A stretch of 64,000 bases of DNA from Diploptera punctata (taxonomy: Eukaryota > Arthropoda > Insecta > Blattodea > Blaberidae): NCBI GenBank assembly GCA_030220185.1, contig JASPKZ010004575.1:1-64000 (forward strand), written 5' to 3'. Below the pieces are notes generated by a model. That model had not been told where the DNA came from. It saw nothing but the letters and a program-made list of their open reading frames with translations, and did no database searches. A program made the position numbers and the translations under genes. This document shows positions 43,351 to 53,035 of this stretch, one piece after another. Position 1 is the stretch's first letter; the number at the start of each line of letters is the position of its first letter.

Positions 43351-43852
43351 ATTCCTCACTAAGTTGAATTATTGTATAATTTTGATGGTTTGCGGAATAT
43401 ATCTTTCTTTTGTTGGTATTAAATTTGCAAAACTCAATTTTTTATGTCTGCATTTTAAATGTGTCAAACTGTAATAAAAACAAATCATGCATAACTGTAT
43501 GTTATTACCTATTGCATAAGACTAAAATTTTATACAAATTTAAATAATGTCTACTGATTAATTTTCCCATTGCTTGATAAAAAATATTTAACAAATGAAA
43601 CCAATATATCTTATACGATACATTACCAATTTAAGAGTTAATTGAATTGCAAATGGCAACTGCTAGAGCGATTTTTAAAATTTTGAATTTCAGTAAACTC
43701 TCACTTCTAATGGTAAGATTTCATTGTTTTTTTTTAGAATACCTTCGTTTTATTTGAGAAGCATATATGGAGTTTTGTTGCAAACAAAATAACAATTGTG
43801 ACTCCTAGAAAAAGTTAAAAATTTTCTTTTTCAATGAAATTACATTACTTAC
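43351..43852. other. AT-rich stretch with nothing recognised
   Basis: No motif. Confidence 0.45.
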
Positions 43853-44262
43853 TTACTCACTGGCACTATTGAACCCATAGGTTCATGGCCGCGTGGACAT
43901 AAGCTCTCCATACTTCCCTATCCTGAGCTAATGTTTTCCAATCATTCCCCATATAATCTACTTCCCTCAAATCATAGTTAATGTTATTCTCCCACCTCAT
44001 TCTTGGTGTACCAACTGGGCGTTTTCCCTCTGGTTTTCCTACAAGAAGCTTCCATGCACGTCTTTCATTCCCCATTTGTGCCACATGTCCTGCCCATCAC
44101 AGTCTACGATACTTAACTGTTCTCATTATATCTGGCTTCCTATAAAGACCATGTAATTCACTGTTATGCAGTCTTCTCCATTCACCTGTCTGTTTATCTC
44201 TCTTTGGTCCAAAAATTTTCCTAAGAACTTTGCAAACAAAATTGAATTGTGATCTAAAAAAA
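43853..44262 (-). mobile_element. RTE-like LINE 3' fragment
   Basis: Two minus frames: KVLRKIFGPKRDKQTGEWRR then LHNSELHGLYRKPDIMRTVK, and RRAWKLLVGKPEGKRPVGTP then RMRWENNINYDLREVDY, DWKTLAQDREVWRAYVHAAM. A single frameshift at about 44095. 3' end as in the other copies. Strongly 5'-truncated. Confidence 0.85.
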
Positions 44263-44442
44263 AATGACTGCACTTTAGTGGACACCGAGAGACCTAATGG
44301 GACTATCACTCAATTCAAGTTGTTAGAAGAAGTCAAAATATAAAGATAAGAAATAGATGAACAGATACAGTAAACAAAAACCAGACAAATTACTTTGTAT
44401 AATGTGATTAGTGACTCTAGGAATAAATAGGTCTATACATAT

Positions 44443-45107
44443 TGTTATGTGTCGCATAGCAACGTTTGAATTGTGCGGGCAAGTCGCCCATGGCAACTTA
44501 GAGTACCCGCACAGCCAGCAAATTATCTGGAGTGTGTTGCCACGTGGTTCTACCGGTGGGTCTCTCTTCTTTGGAGAAAGAGGGCGCTGTTATACAATGC
44601 AATTTCAAATTTGGTTAACATATGGCGTTGTTTTTCATCTTCCTGTTTCATAATTTCTGCCATCAGAGGTGCTGCCGTAGTAGTATAGTATATGATAATA
44701 GATGTCAGTAGGCTACTTCAACACTAGTGCCGCTTGTGGCAGATATGCAAAACTCACTCACTGTGGCATCCTAACTAATCACTGTTTTGGGCATCGAACT
44801 GCCTAGAAGCTGTTTCTGGAGCTTTTCTCACGCTTACAAAAGAGTGGAGGAAGGAGACTACAGTCAGTCTGCGGATAGCAAGTCTTGTGGCGAACAACGT
44901 GATAAGTTGTGGAGAATTTATTTATCAGTGAGTGGAAAATTGTTCTGAGATAACAGTAAAAAGAAGATTATTTTGGGAATTGTAATTGTGAATAGAAGTT
45001 TGTTGATAATTGAAGAATTAAATAAAGTGTTTAGTGAAATTTTAATAAATTCATTGTGCTTATTATGCCTAAATAATCTAGAAGGAAAATCAAGGCTATC
45101 CCAGCAC
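44443..45107 (+). mobile_element. LTR related to the one at 12763
   Basis: TGTTATGTGTCGCATAGCAA with TTGAATTGTGCGGGCAAG matches the 12763 LTR start. Near the end, GTTTGTTGATAATTGAAGAA and AATTGTGAATAGAAG match again. The TATA position reads TACAAAAG. It is about 200 bp longer because of extra sequence around 44560-44790. The right end is not sharply defined and no certain duplication was found. Confidence 0.65.
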
Positions 45108-45176
45108 AAAATATATACACATATATATATATATATATAATTTGCCCAGGAAAAAGTATGAAAAATAAAAAAAACA

Positions 45177-45480
45177 TTCCATCCATAATAATTCTGCCCG
45201 TGGGCAGGTCTTTCACTGCAATCATAGCATTTTCATGCTATGCTTTGCAGCTGTACTAGGGAATTATAGGTGTGGTAGCTTCCCGTTGCTTTCCACACGT
45301 GAAGGATGATAATGGCCGATGATTTTCGGGGACTGTTGGGCCCTAAGCTTCATGACATTTGTCTTACAGGTGAGGAAAAACCCAAAAAAACCTCACTCAA
45401 GAGCCTGTCCCAACCGGGAATCAAACCTGGGCCTGCTGCATGACAAGGTAGCAATGCTACCTCATGACCACAGCGGTGGA
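45177..45480 (-). mobile_element. SINE A
   Basis: Minus-strand head CCACCGCTGTGGTCATGAGG with box B GGTTTGATTCCCGG. The internal ATG run is shortened. Body GCTATGCTTTGCAGCTGTAC on the plus strand. Confidence 0.85.
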
Positions 45481-45821
45481 CAAAAAAAAATTCAGAAGTT
45501 CAGATATAAATAATGTAAAGAGGTGATATAAGCATTACAGATTGTGCAAAGATAGCTAATAATCATGGTTAGAACAGGATTACCAAATTAAAAGAATTTT
45601 TCTCTTCAAATTTAATTTATCTTTCATTGAGAAATGTTAAATTAATAATAAAAACATCATTAGAGGCCTTACTGGCTTTTAAAGTAATGTTAATTTCCAA
45701 TAAATGTCTTCTTAACTAAGAAGCCGCCATTTGCAAAGATAGAAACAATGGTTTCAAAAGCATTTGGCGATAGGGAATTACAACGTATATAAGAGAAAAA
45801 TTTGCGTCTAGATCGTAACTC

Positions 45822-45894
45822 GCCTCGGTAGCTCAGTTGGTAGAGCACTTGGCCCGGAAAGCCAAGGGTCCCGGGTTCGAGTCCCGGTCTAGGC
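45822..45894 (+). tRNA. tRNA-like gene, isotype unassigned
   Basis: Full cloverleaf by hand: acceptor GCCTCGG / TCTAGGC (one mismatch, one wobble), D arm GCTC-AGTTGGTA-GAGC, a 6-bp anticodon stem CTTGGC / GCCAAG with loop CCGGAAA, T arm CCGGG-TTCGAGT-CCCGG. There are 73 bases with no CCA. The long anticodon stem and C in place of U33 argue against a working tRNA. Intact boxes A and B mean it could still be transcribed by Pol III. Flanks AGAGAAAAATTT and AAATTTTTCTCT pair with each other. More likely a mobile tRNA-derived repeat than a host tRNA gene. Confidence 0.6.
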
Positions 45895-46126
45895 GAAAAT
45901 TTTTCTCTTCAAATTTAATTTATCTTTCATTGAGAAATGTTAAATTAATAATAAAAAACATCATTAGAGGCCTTACTGGCTTTTAAAGTAATGTTAAATT
46001 TCCAATAAATGTCTTCTTAACTAAGAAGCCGCCATTTGCAAAGATAGAAACAATGGTTTCAAAAGCATTTGGCGATAGGGAATTACAACGTATATAAGAG
46101 AAAAATTTGCGTCTAGATCGTAACTC

Positions 46127-46199
46127 GCCTCGGTAGCTCAGTTGGTAGAGCACTTGGCCCGGAAAGCCAAGGGTCCCGGGTTCGAGTCCCGGTCTAGGC
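46127..46199 (+). tRNA. tRNA-like gene, identical second copy
   Basis: Same 73 bases as 45822-45894, in the second unit of the tandem duplication. The right border reads AAAATTGTTCTC, one change from the other copy. Confidence 0.6.
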
Positions 46200-46214
46200 G
46201 AAAATTGTTCTCTT

Positions 46215-46505
46215 CAAATTTAAAAGAATCTGCTGGCTCACTTGTTATCGGTTTATTGTTATTTAGATCACAGGAATTTTTTCTTAAAGGGAAATATTCC
46301 TGTGGTTGCCCATGGTCAGGAATTTAGATTTAAAAACTATCTTAGTGCTACATAATCATTTAATCACCCACCATATCTTTAAAACATAACTCTGCCTTTA
46401 AGGTACCCCAACCTCAGAAGTGCATTACAATTCCACCAATGCCAGGATAGAATCCCAAAATGGTGTAAAACAACAATCTGGTGATATTGAAAAAAAAAAA
46501 AAAAA
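46215..46505 (+). mobile_element. SINE G, headless, with A tail
   Basis: GGGAAATATTCCTGTGGTTG, AACTCTGCCTTTAAGGTACC, CCCAACCTCAGAAGTGC and GCCAGGATAGAATCCC match the body of 53036. It ends in an A run at 46490-46505. Confidence 0.7.
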
Positions 46506-46672
46506 GTTGACAACATTAGATGTAATAGACGATTTAAGATATATAAAAATGAAATTAGTTTGTAACCTGTGGTTTGTACCTTGCAAACTGAGCTGCAATA
46601 AATGTATTAATATGCACGTATTTTGCTACCAATATAAATTATATTAGTAATTTAATAGAACTAATTATATTT

Positions 46673-46887
46673 TCTTTTCTTCTCCAGAAAAGCCTGACCA
46701 GAGGCTATAAGATGGCAGCCCCATCACTGGTCTTGCCTTCCTTTGGCCAGCAACCAATCGAAGGGACTATTATTATGCTTTCAAGTCTTATACGAGAATT
46801 TCCTGGAAGGATCAAAACGCTGGAGGGAAAATTTTCTATAGGATCGTAACAGGCCTTGGCCTAATACTTGGAAGGAAGAAGAAGAAG
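46673..46887 (+). mobile_element. Repeat H, 5'-truncated, with target duplication
   Basis: Starts within the element at TTCTTTTCTTCTCCAGAAAA and ends in GGAAGGAAGAAGAAG. A 10-bp duplication AATTATATTT flanks it (46663-46672 and 46888-46897). It sits against the tRNA-like pair. Confidence 0.85.
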
Positions 46888-46914
46888 AATTATATTTGAA
46901 GAGAAAAATTACAT

Positions 46915-46986
46915 GCTCAGACTGGGGTTTGGACCCAGGATCTTTCGCATTCTAGACGAATGCTCTACCAAGTGAGCTATCTGAGC
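46915..46986 (-). pseudogene. tRNA-like unit (GCTCAGA type), minus
   Basis: 72 bases with a perfect 7-bp acceptor GCTCAGA / TCTGAGC, D arm GCTC-ACTTGGTA-GAGC, anticodon stem TTCGT / GCGAA with loop CTAGAAT (U33 present, AGA in anticodon position), T arm CTGGG-TCCAAAC-CCCAG with one loop change. The best cloverleaf of this type. Its mobile borders suggest a repeat. Confidence 0.55.
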
Positions 46987-47021
46987 AATTCCAATCTAAA
47001 TGCAAATCTTTCATTGGAGTT

Positions 47022-47092
47022 GCTCAGATAGCTCCTTGGTAGATCATTTGCCTAGTGTGCGAAAGGTCCTGGATTCAAACCCCAGTCTGAGC
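47022..47092 (+). pseudogene. tRNA-like unit (GCTCAGA type), plus
   Basis: 71 bases, perfect acceptor GCTCAGA / TCTGAGC, D arm GCTC-CTTGGTA-GATC damaged, T arm CTGGATTCAAACCCCAG. Head to head with 46915-46986, 35 bp apart. Confidence 0.6.
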
Positions 47093-47196
47093 ATATAATT
47101 TTTCTCTTCAAATATAATTTATCCATCATTGAGATGTATGAAATGAATAATAAAAACATTAATAGAACTAACTTTGATTATTTAATGAATTTTAGT

Positions 47197-47605
47197 CCCC
47201 TCAGTGGTCCTCATCTTGGGGTTATGTGGATGGCGACCACAAGGTGCCCAAGCTGAACAAAACATTTCTTCCACTTACTTGTGTTTTGCACTCTTTTAAC
47301 TTTACTATCTAACCTCTCTTGGTTAAACTCTTGTTTTTTCGACCCCAACGCTATTAGGGCATCCGAGGGCTAGGGAGTCCTTCCTTTCTTCCATATTTTT
47401 CTTTCCTTTATTCTCTTTTCTTCTCCAGAAAAGCCTGACCAGAGGCTATAAGATGGCATTCCCATCACTGGTCTTGCCTTCCTTTGGCCAGCAACTAATC
47501 GAAGGGACTGTTATTATGCTTTCAAGTCTTATACGAGAATTTCCCATAAGGGTTTTCTATAGGATCGTGACAGGCCTTGGCCTAATGCTTGGAAGGAAGA
47601 AGAAG
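47197..47605 (+). mobile_element. Repeat H, full length, with target duplication
   Basis: Begins CCCCTCAGTGGTCCTCATCT, continues GTGGATGGCGACCACAAGGT, CTAACCTCTCTTGGTTAAAC and GCCTGACCAGAGGCTATAAG, ends (GAA)n. A 13-bp duplication AATGAATTTTAGT flanks it (47184-47196 and 47606-47618). About 409 bp, no open frame, no clear Pol III boxes: a non-coding retroposon. Confidence 0.9.
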
Positions 47606-47618
47606 AATGAATTTTAGT

Positions 47619-48019
47619 GAATGTTGGAATTAAGACACCACTTCCACTTGCCAACATTATGTGCATCTGCACTTTTCTGGGCCCTCAAGTGTGGTTCAGC
47701 TTATCCATATGGCATTCTCACCCATTAAGCAAAAGGACACTGATTGCTGAAGCCTTCTATGTGGGTAAGTCAGTGCATTTCAGACTGTGGCTTAACCGAA
47801 ATAGCTACCATTGAATCAGCAGAGAAAAAATAGATTATTCCCAATAAACTCCTTGTGTTATAATGTAACAAATTGAAATTTTGTCAAGCATTCTGTACCA
47901 ATAATTACTTTATGGCCTAATACATGAGAAAATAATAGTAAATCAGTAATATATTAGTGTATCATGTGTATTAATGTTACATTTCACCTGTAGTTTATTA
48001 ATTTATTTCATCATCATCA
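47619..48019. other. No recognised feature
   Basis: The frame 47617-47814 contains no motif. The end of the LINE relic begins near 48020. Confidence 0.4.
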
Positions 48020-48680
48020 TCATGAACAAATTCGTTTTAGGCCATGTGGCCTGTACGGTAAACCTAGCGAAGATGGTCTTGATCTTTCCACCGATGTTTT
48101 GGTCTTTCTTGGTCCCTATGTCCAGTTGGGGTATATTGGAATGCCAATTTTGGAAGTCTATTTCTTGCCATTCTTCTCAGATGATTTTTCCATTCTTGTT
48201 GGTATCTTTGGATATCTTCATTTAAACTTGCTACTCCAAGTTTCCTCTGATAGTAGTGTTCCTTTGGTGATCCAGTCTATTAACTCCTAACAATGATCGT
48301 AAGAAGCGCATTTGGCTTACTTGAAGTTTATGAGAGTTTCTTTTATTTAAAATCCAAATTTCACTTCCGTATTTTAGAGCAGCTTTTGATGTGACGTTAT
48401 GTAATCTTAGTTTGTCTCTGTCCTCATCTGTTTACCAAAATGTCTTCGTATTACCCCATTCATTTTATTATATTTTTGTAATTTTGAATCAATGTCACTC
48501 TTATACTCTGCAAATACACTTCCTAAGTAAGAGAAATCTGACACTTGTTCTATAATTTTTCCATCAATCTCAATTTTCACCCGTTGTATGTTTTTTCCAC
48601 ACATTGCCATTGTTTTGGATTTTGATGTGGAAATTTTCATATTATATTTGCTGGCAATTTTTGAATAATTGATATGCTGC
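48020..48680 (-). pseudogene. LINE reverse transcriptase C-terminal part
   Basis: 48640-48407: MKISTSKSKTMAMCGK, EQVSDFSYLGSVF (the YLGS motif) and NKMNGVIRRHFGKQMRTETN. Continuing in broken frames to about 48040: LRLHNVTSKAALKYGSEIW, QMRFLRSLLGV and the end WKNHLRRMARNRLPKLAFQY. This is the connection and tail of a second LINE lineage, different from the RTE-like one. Antisense frames are shadows. Confidence 0.7.
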
Positions 48681-48914
48681 TATTTGTAAGCTATCTTAAT
48701 TTATTTCAATGAACTCTAATTCATGTTTCTTTTAATTACTTCTGCATATTTACCATTACTAAAATTTTCATTCATTCATTTTGAGAATTTTCCTCATCAT
48801 TGAGGGTTTTCTCCAACCAATCTTAGTAATTAACGTGAATTTAAAAAAAAAATACATAAATGACTACGGTCTTATAGACTATCAGTTTGCAACAAACATT
48901 CACAAATTTCCCTT

Positions 48915-49369
48915 AATTAAAGTTCTCTATTGTTCTCTGTCCTTACGTGTCTTTATCTGATACATCAAATTTCCACATTGAATTTTGAATGTTATTCTTC
49001 CAGGTTGTTCTTGGTCTTCCTTTTCTGCTCCTTTTTTCAATTTTCCATGCATGGACAGCCATTGGTAGTCTTCCATCCTGCATTCTTCTTACATGTCCAT
49101 ACCATTTTAGCCTTGTGTGTTTCAATCTCATCCATTTTCTAATTTTTGTATTTCTAATTTTTTCTAGTCGTGATTTTCTGGCAGCTCTTCTTCAAAAATC
49201 CATTTCAACTGAAGTTATTCTGCTGACATGTTATGTCATTGTCCAAACTTCTGATCCATATAACATTATACTTTTTAGTATGAACTTATAAATTAGTTGT
49301 GTTGTTCTGTTAATGATGTTTTAACTCCATAGTATAAAGTTTAACATACCAATGGTTTTTTTTACATTA
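48915..49369 (-). pseudogene. LINE relic, downstream half (split by a PLE)
   Basis: Minus strand from 49369: GMLNFILW.., FILKSIMLYGSEVWTM.., then 49131-48943 RLKHTRLKWYGHVRRMQDGR then LPMAVHAWKIEKRSRKGRPR. The upstream half continues at 50507-50650 on the far side of the PLE insertion. Confidence 0.75.
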
Positions 49370-49424
49370 TTAATATAAAATTATAGAATATTCACCTGAA
49401 AGGTCCGTCTCCTCAACTTAATTA

Positions 49425-49910
49425 TCATTTAACTGTAGCGCTTTCGGGACTTGTCCCATCATCGGCAGGATTCAAAACTGGTGTTTCACTGAAGATCTGG
49501 TAGAGGGGGTTGCATGTATTTGGTTCGTTTTCGTTTATCAGGCTGTCGTTGTGAGCTGCTTTCATGATTTCCATCTCTTCGAGTACGTTTATCTTCGCTG
49601 GATTATTTTCTCTGTGCATTACTGTTAGGGTGTTTTCAATATTTAACATGCGATGCCCTTCATGGATGACGTGTTTTGCATAGCTTGATTTACCTTCTGC
49701 GTGAATGAAGTCTCGAAAATGTTCTTTGAATCTGATGTTAAAACTCCTGTTTGTCCTTCCTATATAAAATTTGTTGCAGTCCTTACATGTCAGTTTATAA
49801 ACTCCTTTGCTGTTGAAAATGTTATTTTCTTCAATGTTATTGTTTATTATGTTGTTTAATTTGTTATTGGTTCTGTATGCTATTTTTACGTTTTGATCGG
49901 CTTTCTTTAG
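49425..49910 (-). pseudogene. PLE GIY-YIG endonuclease domain, left copy
   Basis: The same coding end as the right copy, read on the minus strand: KKADQNVKIAYRTNNKLNN, GVYKLTCKDCNKFYIGRTNR, then ..LEEMEIMKAAHND and NPADDGTSPESATVK with a stop at 49425. No start codon and no reverse transcriptase, so a 5'-truncated relic, but the domain itself is unbroken. Confidence 0.8.
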
Positions 49911-49924
49911 AAAGCATTGCTAGC

Positions 49925-50390
49925 CGTAAAAATAGCATACAGAACCAATAACAAATTAAACAACATAATAAACAATAACATTGAAGAAAATAACATTTTC
50001 AACAGCAAAGGAGTTTATAAACTGACATGTAAGGACTGCAACAAATTTTATATAGGAAGGACAAACAGGAGTTTTAACATCAGATTCAAAGAACATTTTC
50101 GAGACTTCATTCACGCAGAAGGTAAATCAAGCTATGCAAAACACGTCATCCATGAAGGGCATCGCATGTTAAATATTGAAAACACCCTAACAGTAATGCA
50201 CAGAGAAAATAATCCAGCGAAGATAAACGTACTCGAAGAGATGGAAATCATGAAAGCAGCTCACAACGACAGCCTGATAAACGAAAACGAACCAAATACA
50301 TGCAACCCCCTCTACCAGATCTTCAGTGAAACACCAGTTTTGAATCCTGCCGATGATGGGACAAGTCCCGAAAGCGCTACAGTTAAATGA
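49925..50390 (+). pseudogene. PLE GIY-YIG endonuclease domain, right copy
   Basis: C-terminal end of a Penelope-type polyprotein. It has VKIAYRTNNKLNNIINNN, then GVYKLTCKDCNKFYIGRTNR (GVY stands for GIY, YIG intact, CxxC zinc linker typical of PLEs), SFNIRFKEHFRDF, SSYAKHVIHEGH, LEEMEIMKA with the catalytic Glu region, and tail NPADDGTSPESATVK with stop. The family's endonuclease nicks target DNA for reverse transcription. About 155 codons of an original polyprotein remain. A near-cognate TTG at 49917 is not a real start. Confidence 0.85.
50351..50380 (+). other. Conserved PLE hairpin motif, hammerhead-like
   Basis: CGATGAT, stem GGGAC / GTCCC (50358-50362, 50365-50369), GAA (50370-50372), self-complementary AGCGCT, then A. 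Compare the hammerhead core CUGAUGA, stem II, GAA, stem III closed by A-U, then H. Here C3-U4 are not kept. Overlaps the last codons of the PLE frame. Confidence 0.5.
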
Positions 50391-50506
50391 TAATTAAGTT
50401 GAGGAGACGGACCTTTCAGGTGAATATTCTATAATTTTATATTAATTTTGAATAAACCTCAACGGAACACATCATGAATCTTATAAAAGTTGATTTTTTT
50501 ACATTA

Positions 50507-50650
50507 CTGATCCTTTTTGCTATTTCTTTATTTGATGTTTTTATCTTTCTCTATGATTGATCCCAAATAACAGAAACTATTGCTCTTCTTTATCTTTACC
50601 CCATCAATATATAATTCATGTGGGTCATTTCACTACTGAATTATCAACTT
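50507..50650 (-). pseudogene. LINE relic, upstream half (split by a PLE)
   Basis: Minus strand: HMNYILMG-like LYIDGVKIKKSN, SFCYLGSIIEKDKNIK and AKRISNVKK, which joins the segment at 49369 when the PLE and one duplication copy are removed. Confidence 0.65.
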
Positions 50651-50737
50651 AATAATAAATTACTTATTATTGATACAACTCCCATCTTCTTTCAAGGAAA
50701 TTCAATTTAGCAGACTAAATACCCTCATTAGAAAAAC

Positions 50738-50975
50738 CTCTCTAACACACTGGTACTATTGAATCCAGAGCTTTAAAGCCACACTAACTTATGCTCTCCA
50801 TACATCCCTATTCTGAACTAATACCATATTTTCCAATCATTCTCCGAAAATTCATCTCCCTCAAATCATGATTAATGCCATTCCTCCATCTCATTGTTGG
50901 CATACCTACTGGGTGCTTTTACTTTGGTTTATTAATAAGAAACCTATCTGCATCCTAATATCTTTCATATATATA
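50738..50975 (-). mobile_element. RTE-like LINE 3' fragment, decayed
   Basis: CACTGGTACTATTGAATCCA, TATGCTCTCCATACATCCCT, CCTCAAATCATGATTAATGC and CCTACTGGGTGCTTTTAC match the tail at 43853-44060 with many changes. Confidence 0.75.
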
Positions 50976-51046
50976 AAGAGAGAGATAATTTATTTCCACA
51001 AACAAATTATGGCATAGAAGTAGTCAAAGTATAAAATAAAACATAT

Positions 51047-51951
51047 ACACGAGGGTAGATCAAATATAAACCGAAATTTGTATCTGGAGGTTCTGGTAGC
51101 AAATTGCAAAGGTTGCGGTTTGGAGGGGAAGTTGGTGGAGGTGTCTAGAGTAGGGATCTTGATGTGTCGCACTCCAAAGAGCTTGCTTCAGTATGCCATG
51201 AGCGAGCAAGAGGTACACATGTCTGTTGCACTATGCATTATTATTAAGTTTTTGGTGAAAGAAGGCACTAAACCTTCTGAAATTTTGAGAAGGCTCCATG
51301 CGCAGTTCGGGGAAGCAACCCTTTCAAAGACGCAGGTGCATGATTGGCGCAAAAAATTTTTAGCGGGCCAGGGTTCAGTGGAAAATGAGCCCCACCAAAG
51401 ACGGCAACGAACGAGCATCACTGCAGACAACATTCGTGCTGTATGGGACCTTATTGAGTAGGATCGGCGCGTAACAATTTCTGAAATTGCTTCACACGTT
51501 GGAATAAGCTTCGGAAGTGTTCAAGCCATCATCAGTGATAAACTCAAATTCCGAAAATTGTCTGCCAGGTGGGTTCCTCGGCTCCTCAGCCAGAAACAAA
51601 AAAAATTGACGAAAAACTGACAAAAATGCATTGGACACCTCTGGAACATGCTCCTTACAGTCCAGATTTGTCACCCTGTGACTACCATTTGTTTGGGCCA
51701 CTGAAAGAAGACCTGGGAGAAAGGCGGTTTGGTGACAATGCAGCAGTAGAGGAGTTCGTGTGCAAATGGCTGACTACATGTCATCCCTCATTCTTCAAGG
51801 ACGGCATCAAAAAGTTGCCAACTCGATGGCAAAAGTGTGTTGGAAATTCAGGAGACTATGTAGAAAATGAGGTGGTGGTTTTGTATTCTTTTATTAATTC
51901 AATAAAATTGTAAACAATAATTCCGGTTTATATTTGATTCACCCTTCTTAA
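51047..51951 (+). mobile_element. Mariner element with an internal deletion
   Basis: The ends AGGGTAGATCAAATATAAAC plus CGAAATT and the reverse complement of AATTCCGGTTTATATTTGAT plus TCACCCT are matching terminal inverted repeats of about 27 bp. The flank is TA-rich (TATACAC at the left), in line with TA target sites. About 905 bp against roughly 1.3 kb for an intact element. Confidence 0.85.
51198..51913 (+). pseudogene. Mariner transposase lacking its catalytic centre
   Basis: MSEQEVHMSVALCIIIKFLV and EGTKPSEILRRLHAQFGEAT, LSKTQVHDWRKKFLAGQGSV form the first helix-turn-helix region. After a TAG at 51459-51461, DRRVTISEIASHVGISFGSV and RKLSARWVPRLLSQKQKK give the second helix-turn-helix and the WVPR linker. 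Then the frame jumps to TPLEHAPYSPDLSPCDYHLF (third Asp of the D,D34D triad) and GPLKEDLGERRFGDNAAVEE. The part with the first two catalytic Asp residues is missing (about 130-140 codons by comparison with family length), so it cannot catalyse transposition. It keeps its ends and could be moved in trans. Confidence 0.85.
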
Positions 51952-52709
51952 ACAAGATTTATGTGTACATGATATTAAAAAAGTCACTGATACTACATGG
52001 TGGTTAGAAATCAATGTAGTAACTACAGCCACTTGGATTCAAAGAAGATAAATGTCTGTAATCCACAGGAGAGGAATTAATATTTTTTCTTAGAAAATGC
52101 ATCTTTCTTCAAACTTACTATATTATTATATAATAAAATAAATATGAAAATTGTATAGAACTTTAACAATTTTATTTCATTTAATCACTAAACATAATGG
52201 ATTTTCATCAAGGAAACACTAAATCAATTGATTTATCTATAAATATATAGATATTAACTTTATTCCTAGTACAGTAACTAAGAGATGAGAATTAAATTCA
52301 AAATTATGAATATTTTTCATATAAGAATGTGCATAATAAACTGTTAATAAAGATTTAATTTCAAAATAATATTTAAGAACTGTAATCATAAAAAAGTTCT
52401 TACTTTTTTACTAGACAAATAGTAAACATTGGATTCCTAGCCTATACCTATTACTTGAACAAAAAAGAGAATAGTGAATATTGAAATACGGCAGGTAAGA
52501 CAAGATTTAAGATTAGACTTAATTAAAATCATTCAAAACTATGTTCATAAACACTCATCCTAATTATTTTGCATAACAATATATTTTAAACATGGTAATT
52601 TGCTATACGATGTTGCTTCTTTATGCCTGAACAAACAATGACCTTACTTATTACCTAGGAAAAATACAAGATTAGGGTATACAAATTTCATTAGCTTCTT
52701 AATTTAATA
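51952..52709. other. AT-rich stretch with nothing recognised
   Basis: No motif. Confidence 0.45.
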
Positions 52710-52753
<44 letters not shown>

Positions 52754-52755
52754 TG
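52710..52755. repeat. (AAT)n microsatellite
   Basis: About 14 triplets. Confidence 0.95.
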
Positions 52756-53035
52756 TTAAAAATTGAAGGTTTTGACTTATGGAGGAAATATATTTTAAAG
52801 GCGGTGGAAATTTTAACTAACATGATCTACGGAAGTGGTTGAGCATTAATATGCAATGTTAAATTTATGGGAAGATATTTACTGGGTTTGATTTTATTTC
52901 AAGTTATGGCAATTCTCTAACATGTTTTAGGTAGCTTTGGGGAAATATATTTTTACTTTATTCGGTTTGATTTTTATTATTTTAATTTATGGGAATTTCT
53001 AACATGCCATAGTTAGTGTTCGAGGGTAATAATAA

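Larger units (their letters stand above)
45601..46208. repeat. Tandem duplication of a 303-305-bp tRNA-bearing unit
   Basis: TCTCTTCAAATTTAATTTAT starts at 45601 and 45904, and the junction motif recurs at 46209. The two units are almost identical, differing by about two A-run bases and one or two substitutions. Each contains AATAAATGTCTTCTTAACTA, the AGAGAAAAATTTGC border and one tRNA-like sequence. Confidence 0.9.
49370..50493. mobile_element. PLE foldback pair with GIY-YIG coding ends
   Basis: Two head-to-head PLE 3' ends in a LINE relic, flanked by the 13-bp duplication TTTTTTTACATTA (49357-49369 and 50494-50506). The arms are near-identical from TTAATATAAAATTATAGAAT on the left to its complement at about 50447. 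The right arm runs about 45 bp further with AATAAACCTCAACGGAACAC. The left copy extends about 20 bp more past the centre near 49910. The near-identity implies recent insertion. Confidence 0.9.

Noticed and set aside
45822..46199. Two functional host tRNA genes
   Set aside because: The fold is good, but the anticodon stem is one pair too long, U33 is C, no isotype fits, and the cores sit in a mobile, bordered repeat with other decayed copies.
49917..50390. A complete small GIY-YIG endonuclease gene
   Set aside because: No true start codon; it is the 5'-truncated C-terminus of a PLE polyprotein, with a mirror copy in the other arm and target duplications around both.
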